From Sphingobacterium daejeonense (GTDB taxonomy: Bacteria > Bacteroidota > Bacteroidia > Sphingobacteriales > Sphingobacteriaceae), in NCBI RefSeq assembly GCF_901472535.1, contig NZ_LR590470.1, positions 2,666,001 through 2,730,000 of the forward strand: 64,000 nt of DNA. The letters are read 5' to 3'. Position numbers and translations under genes: made by a program. Position 1 is the first letter of the stretch, and each line of letters begins with the position of its first letter. The notes beneath the pieces are model-generated. The model saw only the letters and a program-made list of their open reading frames with translations. It was not told the origin of the DNA and made no database searches. This document shows positions 51,064 to 61,845 of this stretch, piece by piece.

Positions 51064-51462
51064 TTTAATTTATTTTTTCTTGTCAATGTTTATCAATCAA
51101 CGATTATTTACCATCACATCGTTTTTAAATTTCGTTAAAATAACACAAAAATCAAATACAGAAAGTAGATATGATTTTGTATTAAGAATTATAACTAAAC
51201 AAACAACTTTCTCCTCAAACAAGCCCTTCCAAGCTATCGGAACGACTTTTATTTCCAAGCAATTGTACTCTCGCAACCCCCTACCCAATCTTCAAAACCT
51301 CTTGCTAGAATACATTATTAAAAGTTTCCATTTGCATAATGAATTAACTTAAATTTTAAATAAATCCAGCAATTCTATTCAACCAATACAAATTATTTCC
51401 TTATTTTTAATAGTACAGCATTTTTACTGATCAGATAACCAATTCTTATAAAAACCTTTATT
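51064..51462. other. Intergenic stretch, no gene seen
   Basis: About 400 bp. Open frames on both strands overlap one another and have no family likeness, so I do not call a gene. It may hold the S41 promoter; no exact TAnnTTTG was found. Confidence 0.4.
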
Positions 51463-53698
51463 ATGAAAGTACTTGTCTTAAATTTCTTAATTATCCTGTT
51501 AATTCCCATTTATGGATGTGCGCAAAATGTGACCAAAGCAAATGATAAGAATTTAAACTTAGATTTTGAAAATATTCAAAATGGTTATCCAACAGGTTGG
51601 ACGGAATTTGGAGAGGGCGATTATAAAGTCTATATAGATTCCAGTCAGGTTAAAATGGGCAAAAATTCTGTTGTTATGGAGAGTACGGAGGGAAATAATG
51701 TTTTTAAAGCACTAGAGTTCAAGGTACCCAATAATTACCAGGGCAAAAGCATTCTTCTGAAAGGGAGCATCAAGACTGAAGATGTCAAAGATGGATATGC
51801 AGGGCTATGGATGCGTATTGACCCCCAGATTGCATTTGACAACATGGGTAATCGAGGTGTAAAAGGCACTACGGATTGGCAGGATTTTGAAATTAAATTG
51901 CCATTAAAACCTGAGAAAACACAAAACATAGTATTTGGAGGTATTTTAGTTGGAAAAGGTAAAATGTGGTTGGATAATTTACAGATTTCAATCGATGGAA
52001 AAATTTTAGGAAAAGATGAAATCGATATCTATGAAAGAGAATTATTTCCAGCAGATAAAGATAAAGAGTTTGACAATGGATCAAACATTACCTTCCCAAA
52101 AATGACAGGTGAATCGGTTAGTAATCTTGAACTTTTGGGAAAAATTTGGGGATTTATGAAATATCATCACCCTGAAATAGCGAAAGGTAATTACAATTGG
52201 GATTATGAGTTATTCAGAGTCTTACCTCAGTTTTTGAATGCAAATAATAATCAAGGCCGAGATCAGGTTATAAAAACATGGATTGAAAAATATGGAAAAA
52301 TACCAACTTGTACCAACTGCAAACCAAGTCCAGAATCTGCTGTATTAAAACCTGATCTGTCATGGATTCAAAATTCAAACCTATCTTCAGAAGTGAAAGT
52401 TTTGCTAAATGATATTTATAACAATAGAAATCAAAATGAAAATTACTACATCAAACTTCATCCAAATATAAGCAACCCTGACTTCATGAATGAAAAGGCG
52501 TACAGCAATATGCCCTACCCTGACGCAGGATTTAGGTTATTGGCTCTGTACAAATATTGGAATATGATGAACTACTTTAACCCAAACAAACATTTGACAG
52601 AAAAAGATTGGGATAAGGTGCTAAAGGAATATATTCCAGGGTTTCTGAATGCCAAAAATGAGTTGGAATACGAATTGGTGGCGTTACAGATAATTGCAGA
52701 TGTTAAGGATTCGCATGCTAAATTAGCTTCTGGCGGTGATAAGATCCAAGAATTACGAGGTAAGAATTTTGCTCCTTTCAAAGCAGAGTTTATCGAAGAT
52801 AAATTAGTCGTTGTGGATTATTATAATCCAGAATATGCAGATCAGACAAAATTAAAGGTTGGCGATTATATTACCCATATCAATGGAAAGAAGGTAGAAT
52901 CTATCGTTGACAGCTTAGAAATATACTATCCATCCTCTAATTCTTCTGCCATGCTAAGGGATATCTCAGCAGACATTTTAAGGTCGACTGACAGTTCCAT
53001 GAAATTAAGGTATGTTTCCGACAGAAAAAATCAAGAACATGAAATTCCATTATTTGAAAGAGGAAAACTTAAAATGTACTATATGTACAAGGTTAATAAT
53101 GATGAAAAATCTTATAAGATAATGGACGGTAATATTGGATATATTACATTGGCAAACATCAAAAATGAAGATTTCTATATGATCAAAAATACTTTGAAGG
53201 ATACAAAGGGTATCATCATAGATATCAGAAATTACCCTTCGAGTTTTGCTCCTTTTGCTTTGGGATCATTTTTCATGTCAAAACCTACAACATTCGTAAA
53301 AATTTACCTTCCCAAATCCTAAAAACCCTGGTGAATTTACATTTTCAAATCCTGTTACCATCCAACATAACCCTTTGTATTACAAAGGTAAATTGGTGGT
53401 TTTGGTCAATGAGAAATCTCAGAGTCAAGCAGAATATACCGCAATGGCATTTAAGGCTGTGAACAATTCCAAGATCGTGGGAAGTACCACTGCCGGAGCT
53501 GATGGCAATGTTTCTGAAATCCTTTTACCCGGAGGATTGAGAACATTTATTTCCGGACTTGGGGTTTATTACCCTGACGGAACTGAAACCCAAAGAATAG
53601 GCATTGTTCCTGATGTAGTCGTTAAACCAACAATTGAAGGAATTAAAGCAAATAGAGATGAGGTACTGGAAAAAGCAATCGAGTTGATAAATAACTAA
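51463..53698 (+). CDS. S41-family peptidase, tricorn/CTP-like (one apparent frameshift)
   Basis: Exported; signal VLNFLIILLIPIYGC|AQN is lipoprotein-like. Residues 25-190 look like a jelly-roll domain (LDFENIQNGYPTGW). Next is a helical region with WGFMKYHHPEI, a PDZ segment (LKVGDYITHINGKKVES), and the S41 core: GYITLANI, GIIIDIRNYP and NEKSQSQAEYTAM with the likely catalytic Ser. One extra A near 53302 breaks the frame; removing it yields FTFPNPKNPGEFTF. About 744 residues repaired. Confidence 0.85.
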
Positions 53699-53704
53699 GT
53701 AAAA

Positions 53705-53736
53705 AGCCAACTTTTAACTCTAAAAGTTGGCTTTTT
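53705..53736. terminator. Bidirectional terminator
   Basis: 12-bp arms AGCCAACTTTTA/TAAAAGTTGGCT (53705-53716, 53721-53732) with loop ACTC and T/A runs on both sides, between the convergent S41 and TPR genes. Confidence 0.9.
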
Positions 53737-53758
53737 CATAATATCAAAATCCCTTGAT

Positions 53759-56291
53759 CTATTTCTTCAATTTCTGTAGTTTAACTTTTGCTTCAAAGAT
53801 AATATCATCATCTGCCTCATAATTTTCGATTACACTTTCCAAGGTACTTTTCGCCTGAACAGCATTCCCTTTGCGAGCATAAGTATCAGCAAGCAAGATA
53901 AAACTCTTGGCTACCCAGTAATCATTTGAATCCATATTTTCGATAACGTCAAAAGCAGACTTCTCAGCTTTGTCGTACTCTTTGTTTTTATACTGCTGTA
54001 GTGCGACAAGGTATCTTGCCTCAGCACTTGCTGCAGATTTGCTTTTCAATGCAGCTAGGTTCAACTCTTTCAAAGTAGATTCCTTATCTCCTTGCTGTTG
54101 CTTTGCCTTAGCAGTATACAAATGAGCAGTCGCAATCTCAGCCTCAGTTGCTCCTTGATATTCCTTGACCAATTGCGCATATTGCTCCATCATCTCATAA
54201 TCACCGAGTTCGTAATAACAGATCATTAGATTCGTAACCGCGAAACCATAATTATCTTTGTAATCCGAATTTAGCTCAAGCTTTTTCAAGTGAACGATTG
54301 CTTCGTTATATTGCTTTAAGTTCAGATACAATGTAGCTACCGTCATTAAGGTATTTTCAGTATACTCACTGGTCCAGTCGTTCAGGATGATATTCAAGTC
54401 ATGTAAAGCTTCCTCGGGATGGCCAGTATGATATAAACTGACTCCACGGATATAACGAGCATGTTTTTCCTGCCTTGGTTTCGGAAATTTATCAAAATAT
54501 GCATTGATAGCCTCTACTGCGGGACCATATTGCTTTCTAGCAAACAAGGTACGCCCAGCTTGAAATGCCAGGTTGTCCCTGCTCTCCAACGCTCAAGTCG
54601 GTAATATTGGTTCCGGTTGCATATTGGATGTAGCCTGTTGCATCTCCTTGATCCAAATAGATGTTTTCAATAGAAAGCAATGCTTGCGAAGCTTCACTAG
54701 TTTTAGAATAATCTTTTACCACTTTCTGGAAGGTTGCCAATGCAGCCTCATTGTCATCCTTGTTGTACTGTACCAGTCCGATAGTCACCAATGCCCGAGG
54801 CACATAACTACTACGAGGGTACTGTTCAACCATTCTTTGCAAACCTTCTATTGCAGTATCGTAATCACCTTCAGTGAAGTAGATATACGGTATTTCAAAT
54901 GCTACATCATCAGCATAGTTCGAACTAGGGTATTTTTCAACTACCGACTTCAGCGTATTGAGTTTCGCTTGATTATCCCCTTGCAAACCTTGAATTATAC
55001 CATGCTGGAACAAAGCATAATCCTGATTAGGAGCATTGTTGGCAATCAGCTGATCATAGTATTCATTTGCACGGCTATAATTTCGCGTAGAAAGGTAGGA
55101 ATCCCCTAACCTAGCGATCACATCATAACGTACACTTTCGTCTAAAGTACCTTTCTCCGCTGCTAAGAAACGCTCAAAATATTGTGCTGCTACAGCATAT
55201 CTATTAATACGGAATGCAGCATACGCCAAAGCGTAGTTTGCATAATTGTAAACACTTGTAGTTTTAGCTTCCGGTAACTGAAGAAACTTGGAAAAATTAT
55301 CAACCGCTTCCGAGTACTTGCGGACTTCATACATTGCTTCTGCTTTCCAATAGGTTGCTAAAGCTGCCATGGTCTTATCGTAAGGGAATTTTTCAGAACG
55401 CATGAACATTGAGATACTGTTCTCAAAAGCACGTTCATTATAAAATTCCATTCCGCGGTAATAAGTTAATTTTTGATATACCTCATCAGCTTTCTGTTCT
55501 CTATTTTGGAAAGATTCCAAGAGATAAACTGCTGCTTGGAAATTACTGGAACCCGACAGGACCTGAGCCATACGAGTTTCAGTGCTCTCTGCATTTTTTG
55601 AATTTGGATCTAGATCAGCATATTTCATTGAAATAAATTGCTGCAGAGGATTCAAAGAAACTTCAATCGAATCCAGTTCATATAATGATTTGGCGTAATT
55701 ATAAAGTGCATCTGCCTTTAAGTCCTGATCATAATTCATTTCTGATGCTTTATTAAAAGCATCACGTGCACCTTGTTTATCGCCATTTTCCTGAGCAATA
55801 TATCCTAATGCTATCATTGAGCTTTGATAGAAAGCATCACCGGGAGCAACCTTTTTCAAAATAGAAGCCGCCCGCTCAAATTCGCGTCCGCGATATGCTA
55901 TAATACCAATCCTGTTATTGTCTATATTGTCGCGTGAAGAATTTGGATATTTCTCGGGTAGTGGACTATGATAAGGTTCTTTGTATTTATTTCTGGAAAA
56001 ATACATGCCGGCAGCAATCTTACGAAGCTCAATCTCCAATGATTTCCGATCGATGTTCATATCTGGACTACGGCGAATCTTAACCGCATCGGCAAGCATC
56101 GGACGGTAATCCCTGACAATCTCAATGGAATCCATTTCCTGAGGATTGAATCTGTTCGTTAATTCATTCGCTGGCTTCTCACCTTGCTGTTTTTCCCCTT
56201 CCTGCGCATATCCCGCCAACAGCACAACTGAAAACACTCCAGTAAGAATAGGTTTTAAATAATTATTGCTGATCCTTTGTTTCAGTATCAT
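53759..56291 (-). CDS. Large periplasmic TPR protein (one apparent frameshift)
   Basis: Signal peptide ending VVLLAGYAQEGEK, then about a dozen TPR/TolA-type (YbgF/BamD-like) repeats such as AGDAFYQSSMIALGYIAQ-type helices, SSNYADDVAFEIPYIYFTEG and SSYVPRALVTIGLVQYNKDD. Such proteins scaffold periplasmic or outer-membrane complexes. Two frames meet near 54585; removing one extra base joins ITDLSVGEQ to DNLAFQAGRTLF. About 843 residues. The partner is unknown. Confidence 0.8.
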
Positions 56292-56488
56292 TTTTCGTCT
56301 GTATTTCTGAGATTTTCTAATAGTTTAACATGGATAAGAAAACCTGTCAAATAACAACTCTTATCCAATAAGTGAAACCCAAATCTAAAAAAATTCCACT
56401 CATCATTAAGGGAATTCTTAGCAAAAAGTCAGCCAAGGAATAAATATTTAGAATTTAATAAGATACAATCAGCAAAGCCGCAGTTTTA

Positions 56489-56894
56489 CTAGTCGATTAA
56501 TTCAAGTTCCTTTAATCTTTCCAAAATCAGAATATCAACGGCAGAGGTTCTAAAGCGGTCAGCATAAGTTATATATTCAAATGAATGGATCTCACTTGAA
56601 GCTATCGGAATACCTTCGAATTCAGAAAAATAACATAACATTTGAACAGTAATACTATCATGATGTCCGTCTGCTTGGGCTTCAAATTTTCCAAAAAACT
56701 TAACGGTATTTTCTAAAATTTGAATATTCAATTCTTCCAAAAGCTCTCTTTTCAAACATTCCAAATCTGATTCCCCTAATTCTCTTTTCCCGCCAGGAAA
56801 AATATAATTTGTTCTTATTCTTTGAAAGAGTACTGAGGACCTTCTTTTCAGATAAATGAATTAAAGCTACTTTATCAATAATTTTGGGAGCCAT
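56489..56894 (-). CDS. NUDIX hydrolase (one apparent frameshift)
   Basis: About 134 residues. After removing one extra T near 56802 the sequence reads LYFPGGKRELGESDLECL followed by KRELLEELNI, a full Nudix box (G-x5-E-x7-R-E-U-x-E-E). It hydrolyses a nucleoside-diphosphate-linked compound; the substrate is unknown. It starts MAPKIIDKVALIHL, 20 bp inside the end of the DinB-like gene, so the two are translated together. Confidence 0.85.
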
Positions 56895-57354
56895 AAGTAT
56901 GATTGGTTAATCTTCTGTGATAGTTAATCTGTCCTAGGTGATAATTAAGGTGAGTTGCCAAATGAACCAAGAAAAAGGAAACAGTAGTTCTTCGCTCAAA
57001 TACTTCGATCGGATATTCTTTTTCCAGATCTTCAACAGAAATTTTATCTAAAGTATTTAAAACAACCTGTTTTGTACTTTCGATTTTATTTAAGAGTTCT
57101 GACTTAGGAACGTTTTTCAAACTGAATTCTGCATCTCTATCTCTAATATAGCCAGATTTACCCAATTCACCGCCAATGTAAGTATTCAAATTCCCTATCA
57201 GATGAAGACATAAATTCCCTGCTGAGTTGGCAATAGTACCTTCTATAATCCATAATTTTTCTTCATCAGTATAAGATTCAATTTCAGTTCTGAGCTTATT
57301 TAAATCTCGTTCAAAAATAGTTAAAAGGGTACTGATCAATGTTGGATTCGACAT
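56875..57354 (-). CDS. DinB/DUF1572-family protein
   Basis: 159 residues, intact. A four-helix bundle with SAGNLCLHLIGNLNTYIGGE and, near the end, FFLVHLATHLNYHLGQINYH; the three His (one in the first, two in the last motif) are the DinB metal ligands. Family members are putative thiol-dependent metalloenzymes. The NUDIX gene overlaps its 3' end by 20 bp. Confidence 0.83.
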   Translation of the reverse strand: MSNPTLISTLLTIFERDLNKLRTEIESYTDEEKLWIIEGTIANSAGNLCLHLIGNLNTYIGGELGKSGYIRDRDAEFSLKNVPKSELLNKIESTKQVVLNTLDKISVEDLEKEYPIEVFERRTTVSFFLVHLATHLNYHLGQINYHRRLTNHTYGSQNY

Positions 57355-57456
57355 AGATTAAAGAAAATGGTTGATATGAAATTAGATAAATTTTCGGGAA
57401 ATTCCTCGTAGATTATAAATTTGTTGGCAACCTGATACTCACAATCACTGCAAGAA

Positions 57457-58779
57457 TTAATAGATCATTTTTATCTGCACATTCTTTCTTCCATCCTTTT
57501 CAACAAACTGGTTGAAAGCTAGCTTCGACCCATCTCTTGAAAAAACAGGTACACCCAGCAAAGGCAAATCATCAGACCCAAAATCAGTTATTTTATCTGC
57601 TTTCAAAGACTTCAAATCAAATAAATAGACATTATTGTTGGAGATAAATGTAATCTTCCCACCTTTAGGATCGATGTTAATGGGTGATGAAATCGAAAAG
57701 TCAAGGTTCGATATATTCTTGAGTTCACCGGTTTTCACTTCACATCGGGCAATCTGATTGAATCCATTCTTATCCTTTGCCAGAGCATAAACAAATTTGC
57801 CATCAGGACTTGACCGCAACCAATGTCTTAAGTCTGAAAGCCCATTCTCAGAATGACTCAATCTTTTGGAAACAATTCCTTTCGGTACCCTGATTTTCTC
57901 ACCTTCATTACCAATAGCTTCCTTATCTTGAAGCATCTTCTGAGGGACAATATCAACTAAAAAGATCTCAACCACATCTTCCCATCTTTATTTTTTGTTG
58001 TACCCTGAAATACGATACTAGGATTAGGATCATCACCTATATTTCCTAACCAACATTCATCAAATGCTTTAGAAAATTGGTCAGAACCAGGTTCAGGCTC
58101 CGTTATAACATCTGCAATAATGGCAGAATAATACTTGCCTTGGATATTACCTGCTGCGCTATCGACAAAGATTTCTTTATCAGGTTGAACCATTACACCC
58201 ACAGTCCTTAATTCAGGACTCACAAATTCATCATTATAGGTAAAGCTGATCATTTTTCCATTTGGGCTCCAGCAATGTGAATGTGACCCGCCACGAAGAG
58301 TACCCGCTTGATAAGGCGAGGTAACATCCCTAGAATCGGCCGGAATTCCTTTTAGTGGACTTGATAGATCAACCATCATTCCGAATCTACGGGTCATTAC
58401 CATAAGGCATACCTTTATGTGCATCCAAAAGACCATGAATAAAAATTACACGATTTTCCGAAGGATGAAATGAAACCGCCCCAACCCCTGGACCATAAAC
58501 AGTTTGGTCTGTAGTTAGATAGATTATCTTTTCTTCTTTAGTCTTAACATTTACAATTCCAATTTCTCCCGTTTCACCAATTTTTGTTTCATCATTTCTA
58601 GTATCAAATACGATCCACTCATCAGTAGCATTAAATGAGCCATTATGATGGAGCATATGGCCTTTATCGGAGGAGGTTAGAGTTTTTATTCTTTGCATAG
58701 TAGTATTCTTCGGATTGCATCCAAATATGGCAGTAAGGACTAGTAAATATAAAGGTTTACGGAAGTACACGAGATTCAT
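57457..58779 (-). CDS. YidR-like (DUF3748) beta-propeller lipoprotein (two apparent indels)
   Basis: Signal PLYLLVLTAIFGC|NPK. WD40/TolB-type propeller with the DUF3748 hallmarks: VGAVSFHPSENRVIFIHG, TLRGGSHSHCWSPNGKMISF and GSDQFSKAFDECWLGN. One extra base near 58405 and one missing A near 57985 (GGGAAGATG) divide it into three frames; the joined protein is about 440 residues, as in E. coli YidR. Function unknown. It starts 6 bp after the DUF3995 gene on the same strand. Confidence 0.8.
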
Positions 58780-58785
58780 TAATTT

Positions 58786-59220
58786 CTAAATAACAATTAT
58801 TATTATACCCAAAATTCCTATCAGCATACACAAGGGCGAGTAATATTTTGTATCATTTTTACCAAATTTTGTATTTCTGTATTTCTTAAAAAATCCTACA
58901 TACCTGAAATCGCCAATTGCACGTACCAGGAAAATTACTATTATCGCCCATATTCCATATTTTCTCAGAATATCTAACCATGGTGGTAGATCAAGGTCTA
59001 TTAAATTCAAAAATACAATCAAGCCAAAAACAAACAATCCCAATGCTACAGTGAATGTAGGAATAGGTCCAGGCATGACTGGTTTTATAGAATCGTCCTT
59101 TGTAGGGAAGACAGCACTGCTGCCCCATCTCCCTCCGAATCCCCAGTACACATGTATTGCTGTAAGAAATAAGAATATCAGGATAAGAAGAATTGAAGAA
59201 AATATAAACAGAAAGTACAT
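58786..59220 (-). CDS. DUF3995 membrane protein
   Basis: 144 residues with four transmembrane helices. AIHVYWGFGGRWGSSAVFP is the DUF3995 signature near residue 21, and AIGDFRYVGFFKK the conserved third loop. Function unknown. First gene of a short minus-strand pair with the YidR-like gene. Confidence 0.82.
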   Translation of the reverse strand: MYFLFIFSSILLILIFLFLTAIHVYWGFGGRWGSSAVFPTKDDSIKPVMPGPIPTFTVALGLFVFGLIVFLNLIDLDLPPWLDILRKYGIWAIIVIFLVRAIGDFRYVGFFKKYRNTKFGKNDTKYYSPLCMLIGILGIIIIVI

Positions 59221-59970
59221 GATATCATTTTTAGAAACTAAACAACAAAAGCAGATTATGGTTAAGGATTATATCTAATTTATCAATTAATTTTTAATTC
59301 CCTTCTTTTTTTAGGGATTGACCTATCTGCTTTTTATCGGATCTTGTTCCACTCTCCTTCCACTCTCGTTCCACTCTCAGTATTCTTTCGTTCGGACCTC
59401 GTTCGGACCTTGTTCGGGTGTATTCCGAAGAAGCTCCGAACGAGGTCCGAACAAGGTGCGAACAAGAGACGAAGGAGAGTGGAAGAAGGTAGGAAGGAGA
59501 AAGGTTTTAGATATGAGATGTGAGATGTGAAATATTGAATTAGATATGAGATATGAGATGTGAGATTTGAGATATTAAATTTGATAAAATATTTCGCTAT
59601 AATAGTTACACCCCTCTGGGGTTACATGAGCGGATAACAATATCAGCTAGAATAATGACACCCTTACAGGGTTATTTGGTTTGAAAGATAGCTCCATTAT
59701 ATGGCAGGTGGAGACACCTGCTTCGGTAACCCACCCCATCGGGGTTAAATGTCGAAGACATGAAAATATATCTTAAATGCCGTAGGTATGTCATACCTAT
59801 AGCGTTGATTATCGCATCAAAAACCAGCGCCATCGGTGTGGCATGTTTGTTTAGCGGATGCAACATAACCAGCACAGCTACCTTAAGTAATGGTTGGTGG
59901 GGACACCAACCATGGCGCGAAGTATGGTGCCAGCTGGAGACATCTGCCACAACGCGCCCACCCCATCGGG
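59221..59970. repeat. Repeat-filled intergenic region left of the IS4 element
   Basis: No gene. It contains in order: an inverted-repeat array of TTCGGACC/GGTCCGAA units (59391-59451 perfect 17-bp arms, plus CACTCTCCTTCCACTCTC and its complement outside), GAGATATGAGATGTGAGAT runs (59510-59575), and the REP-like cluster (59605-59970) ending in the 9-bp target site of the IS. Confidence 0.75.
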
Positions 59971-61415
59971 CAATGTCATTAAGTTAAGAAAAAAAGAAGG
60001 CCATAAATCACGTAAATGTTTAATTTTGAATTCACTACTAAACAAATCTAAACAACCGCGTTTATGGCCGATGTAAAAATAGCACTTAAAATCGTTTCAG
60101 ACCTAAAAAATTTTATTTCTATCTGTTTAACAGATCCTCTGCTGCTCAATCTTTTCAGGAATTCCAAAACCCATTTCACCCGGGACCGGAAGCTCAATTT
60201 CGAGAGATTGGTCTTGCTGATCGCCAAGATGTGCAAGCGGACCCTCTCTGTCGAACTGGAAGGTTTCTTTGGTGAGCTGGGCAAGAAGATCAGTTGCTCG
60301 GTGAGTGCCTTTTCCCAGCAGAGGAGCAAGCTGAGCCCCCTTTTCTTCCTGGTCTGGAACCGGGTGCTCTGCGAGAGCTTCCTGCGCCATGCACCGGGGG
60401 ATACCAGGAGATGGATGGGCTATCGCCTGATCGCAGTTGACGGCTCCAACCTTGCCCTGGTGAACACGCCTTCCCTGCAGGCCAACTTTGGCGGCCAGAG
60501 CAACCAGAACTCGAGCTTCGTGCAGGCAAAGACCTTCTATCACTACGATGTGCTGAACGACCTGGTGACCCATGCCTGCATAGCCCCATACCGGACCAGC
60601 GAGCTGACCCTGGCCTCCCATTGGATCGAGGAACTGCCCGTGGACTCCATTGCCATCTATGACAGGTACTATTCAACGTTCAAGATGTTCGCGCTCCATA
60701 GCTGGCAGGAGAGCGAGCGCAAGTTCGTGATCAGGGCGAAGGATTCGCTAGAGTTTGTCAAGAGGTTCCTGAAGACGGGAAAGGTTTCCCAGGTCATCGA
60801 GCTTGCCCCAACCCAGGCCTCCATCAGCGGCCTGCGCCAGAGCGGGTTCGCCACGGACAGCTCAACAAGGATCCGCATACGCTTGGTCAGGGTAGAACTG
60901 CAGTCGACCACGGAGGTGATCGCGACCAACCTATGGCAGGAAGAGGGGTTTGAGAACGATATGTTCGGGGACCTGTACTTCAGGCGCTGGGGAGTGGAGA
61001 CGAACATCTCCAAACTGAAGAATACCATGCAGATGGAATCCTTCAGCGGGCTGACGGTGGAATCCGTCGAGCAGGATTTCTATGCAACGGTGATGATGTC
61101 AAACCTGCATTCGATACTGATCAGGGATGCCCAGGTCCAGCTCGACCGCGATACGTCCACGAAAAAGTACCCCCAAAAGGTCAACGGGAACAAATCCTTC
61201 GGAAAATTAAAGGAAAACCTGATAGCCATCTTTTTCAAAAACAGGGAAAGGGAAATCCTCAGGGAGCTCACGGCCTATTTCCTCAAGGACACATTGCCCA
61301 TTCGAAAGGGAAGATCATTCCCAAGGCAGCTTAAGACCTCGAATAAAAAGTGCAAGCACAGGACCTACACAAAACTACAAACCGGCATGATAAAATCCTT
61401 AACTTAATGACATTG
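59971..61415. mobile_element. IS4-family insertion sequence
   Basis: 1,445 bp. Perfect 18-bp terminal inverted repeats CAATGTCATTAAGTTAAG (59971-59988) and its complement (61398-61415), flanked by the 9-bp direct repeat CCCATCGGG (59962-59970, 61416-61424). Much more GC-rich than its surroundings, so it came recently from another genome. The target is the ACCCCATCGGGGT palindrome of the REP-like repeat. Confidence 0.93.
60064..61407 (+). CDS. IS4-family transposase
   Basis: 447 residues, intact. DDE core: GYRLIAVDGSNLAL (first Asp), VDSIAIYDRYYSTF (second Asp; 'DRyY') and YFRRWGVETNISKLKNTMQM with the Y-(2)-R-(3)-E-(6)-K signature of IS4. The stop lies inside the right inverted repeat. GC-rich codons unlike neighbours show foreign origin. 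Nothing suggests it is inactive. Confidence 0.94.
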   Translation: MADVKIALKIVSDLKNFISICLTDPLLLNLFRNSKTHFTRDRKLNFERLVLLIAKMCKRTLSVELEGFFGELGKKISCSVSAFSQQRSKLSPLFFLVWNRVLCESFLRHAPGDTRRWMGYRLIAVDGSNLALVNTPSLQANFGGQSNQNSSFVQAKTFYHYDVLNDLVTHACIAPYRTSELTLASHWIEELPVDSIAIYDRYYSTFKMFALHSWQESERKFVIRAKDSLEFVKRFLKTGKVSQVIELAPTQASISGLRQSGFATDSSTRIRIRLVRVELQSTTEVIATNLWQEEGFENDMFGDLYFRRWGVETNISKLKNTMQMESFSGLTVESVEQDFYATVMMSNLHSILIRDAQVQLDRDTSTKKYPQKVNGNKSFGKLKENLIAIFFKNREREILRELTAYFLKDTLPIRKGRSFPRQLKTSNKKCKHRTYTKLQTGMIKSLT

Positions 61416-61840
61416 CCCATCGGGGTTAAATGTCGAAGACATGAAATATATCTTAAATGCCGTAGGCATGTCATACCTATAGCGTTGATTAACGCATCAA
61501 AAACTAGCGCCATCGGTGTGGCATGTTTGTTTAGCGGATGCAACACAACCAAAACAAGCCACCTTTAGTGATGGTTGGTGGGGACACCAACCATGGCGGC
61601 AAAGATAGCTCTATTATGTGGCGCCTGAAGACACCTGCCACGGCGACCGCATCCCATCGGGGTTAAATGCCGTAGGCATAAAATATATCTTAAATGCCGT
61701 AGGCATGTCATACCTATAGCGTTGATTATCGCATCAAAAACCAGCGCCATCGGTGTGGCTTGTTTGTTTAACGGATGCAACACAACCAAAACAAGCCACC
61801 TTTAGTGATGGTTGGTGGGGACACCAACCATGGCGGGAAG
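61416..61840. repeat. Tandem 170-bp REP-like composite repeats
   Basis: Two near-identical units (61436-61597 and 61663-61836), each with ATGCCGTAGGCAT palindromes, GCGCCATCGGTGTGGC and the hairpin GGTTGGTGGGGACACCAACC. A third copy lies left of the IS at 59749-59910. No gene. Confidence 0.8.
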
Positions 61841-61845
61841 TAATT

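Noticed and set aside
51080..51352. 90-codon open frame right of the 109-aa gene
   Set aside because: TTG start, Phe/Asn/Ser-rich composition, overlapped by an equally poor antisense frame; no family likeness.
60127..60676. Long open frames on the minus strand of the IS4 transposase
   Set aside because: Antisense shadows produced by the GC-rich codons of the transposase; no family likeness and no start context.
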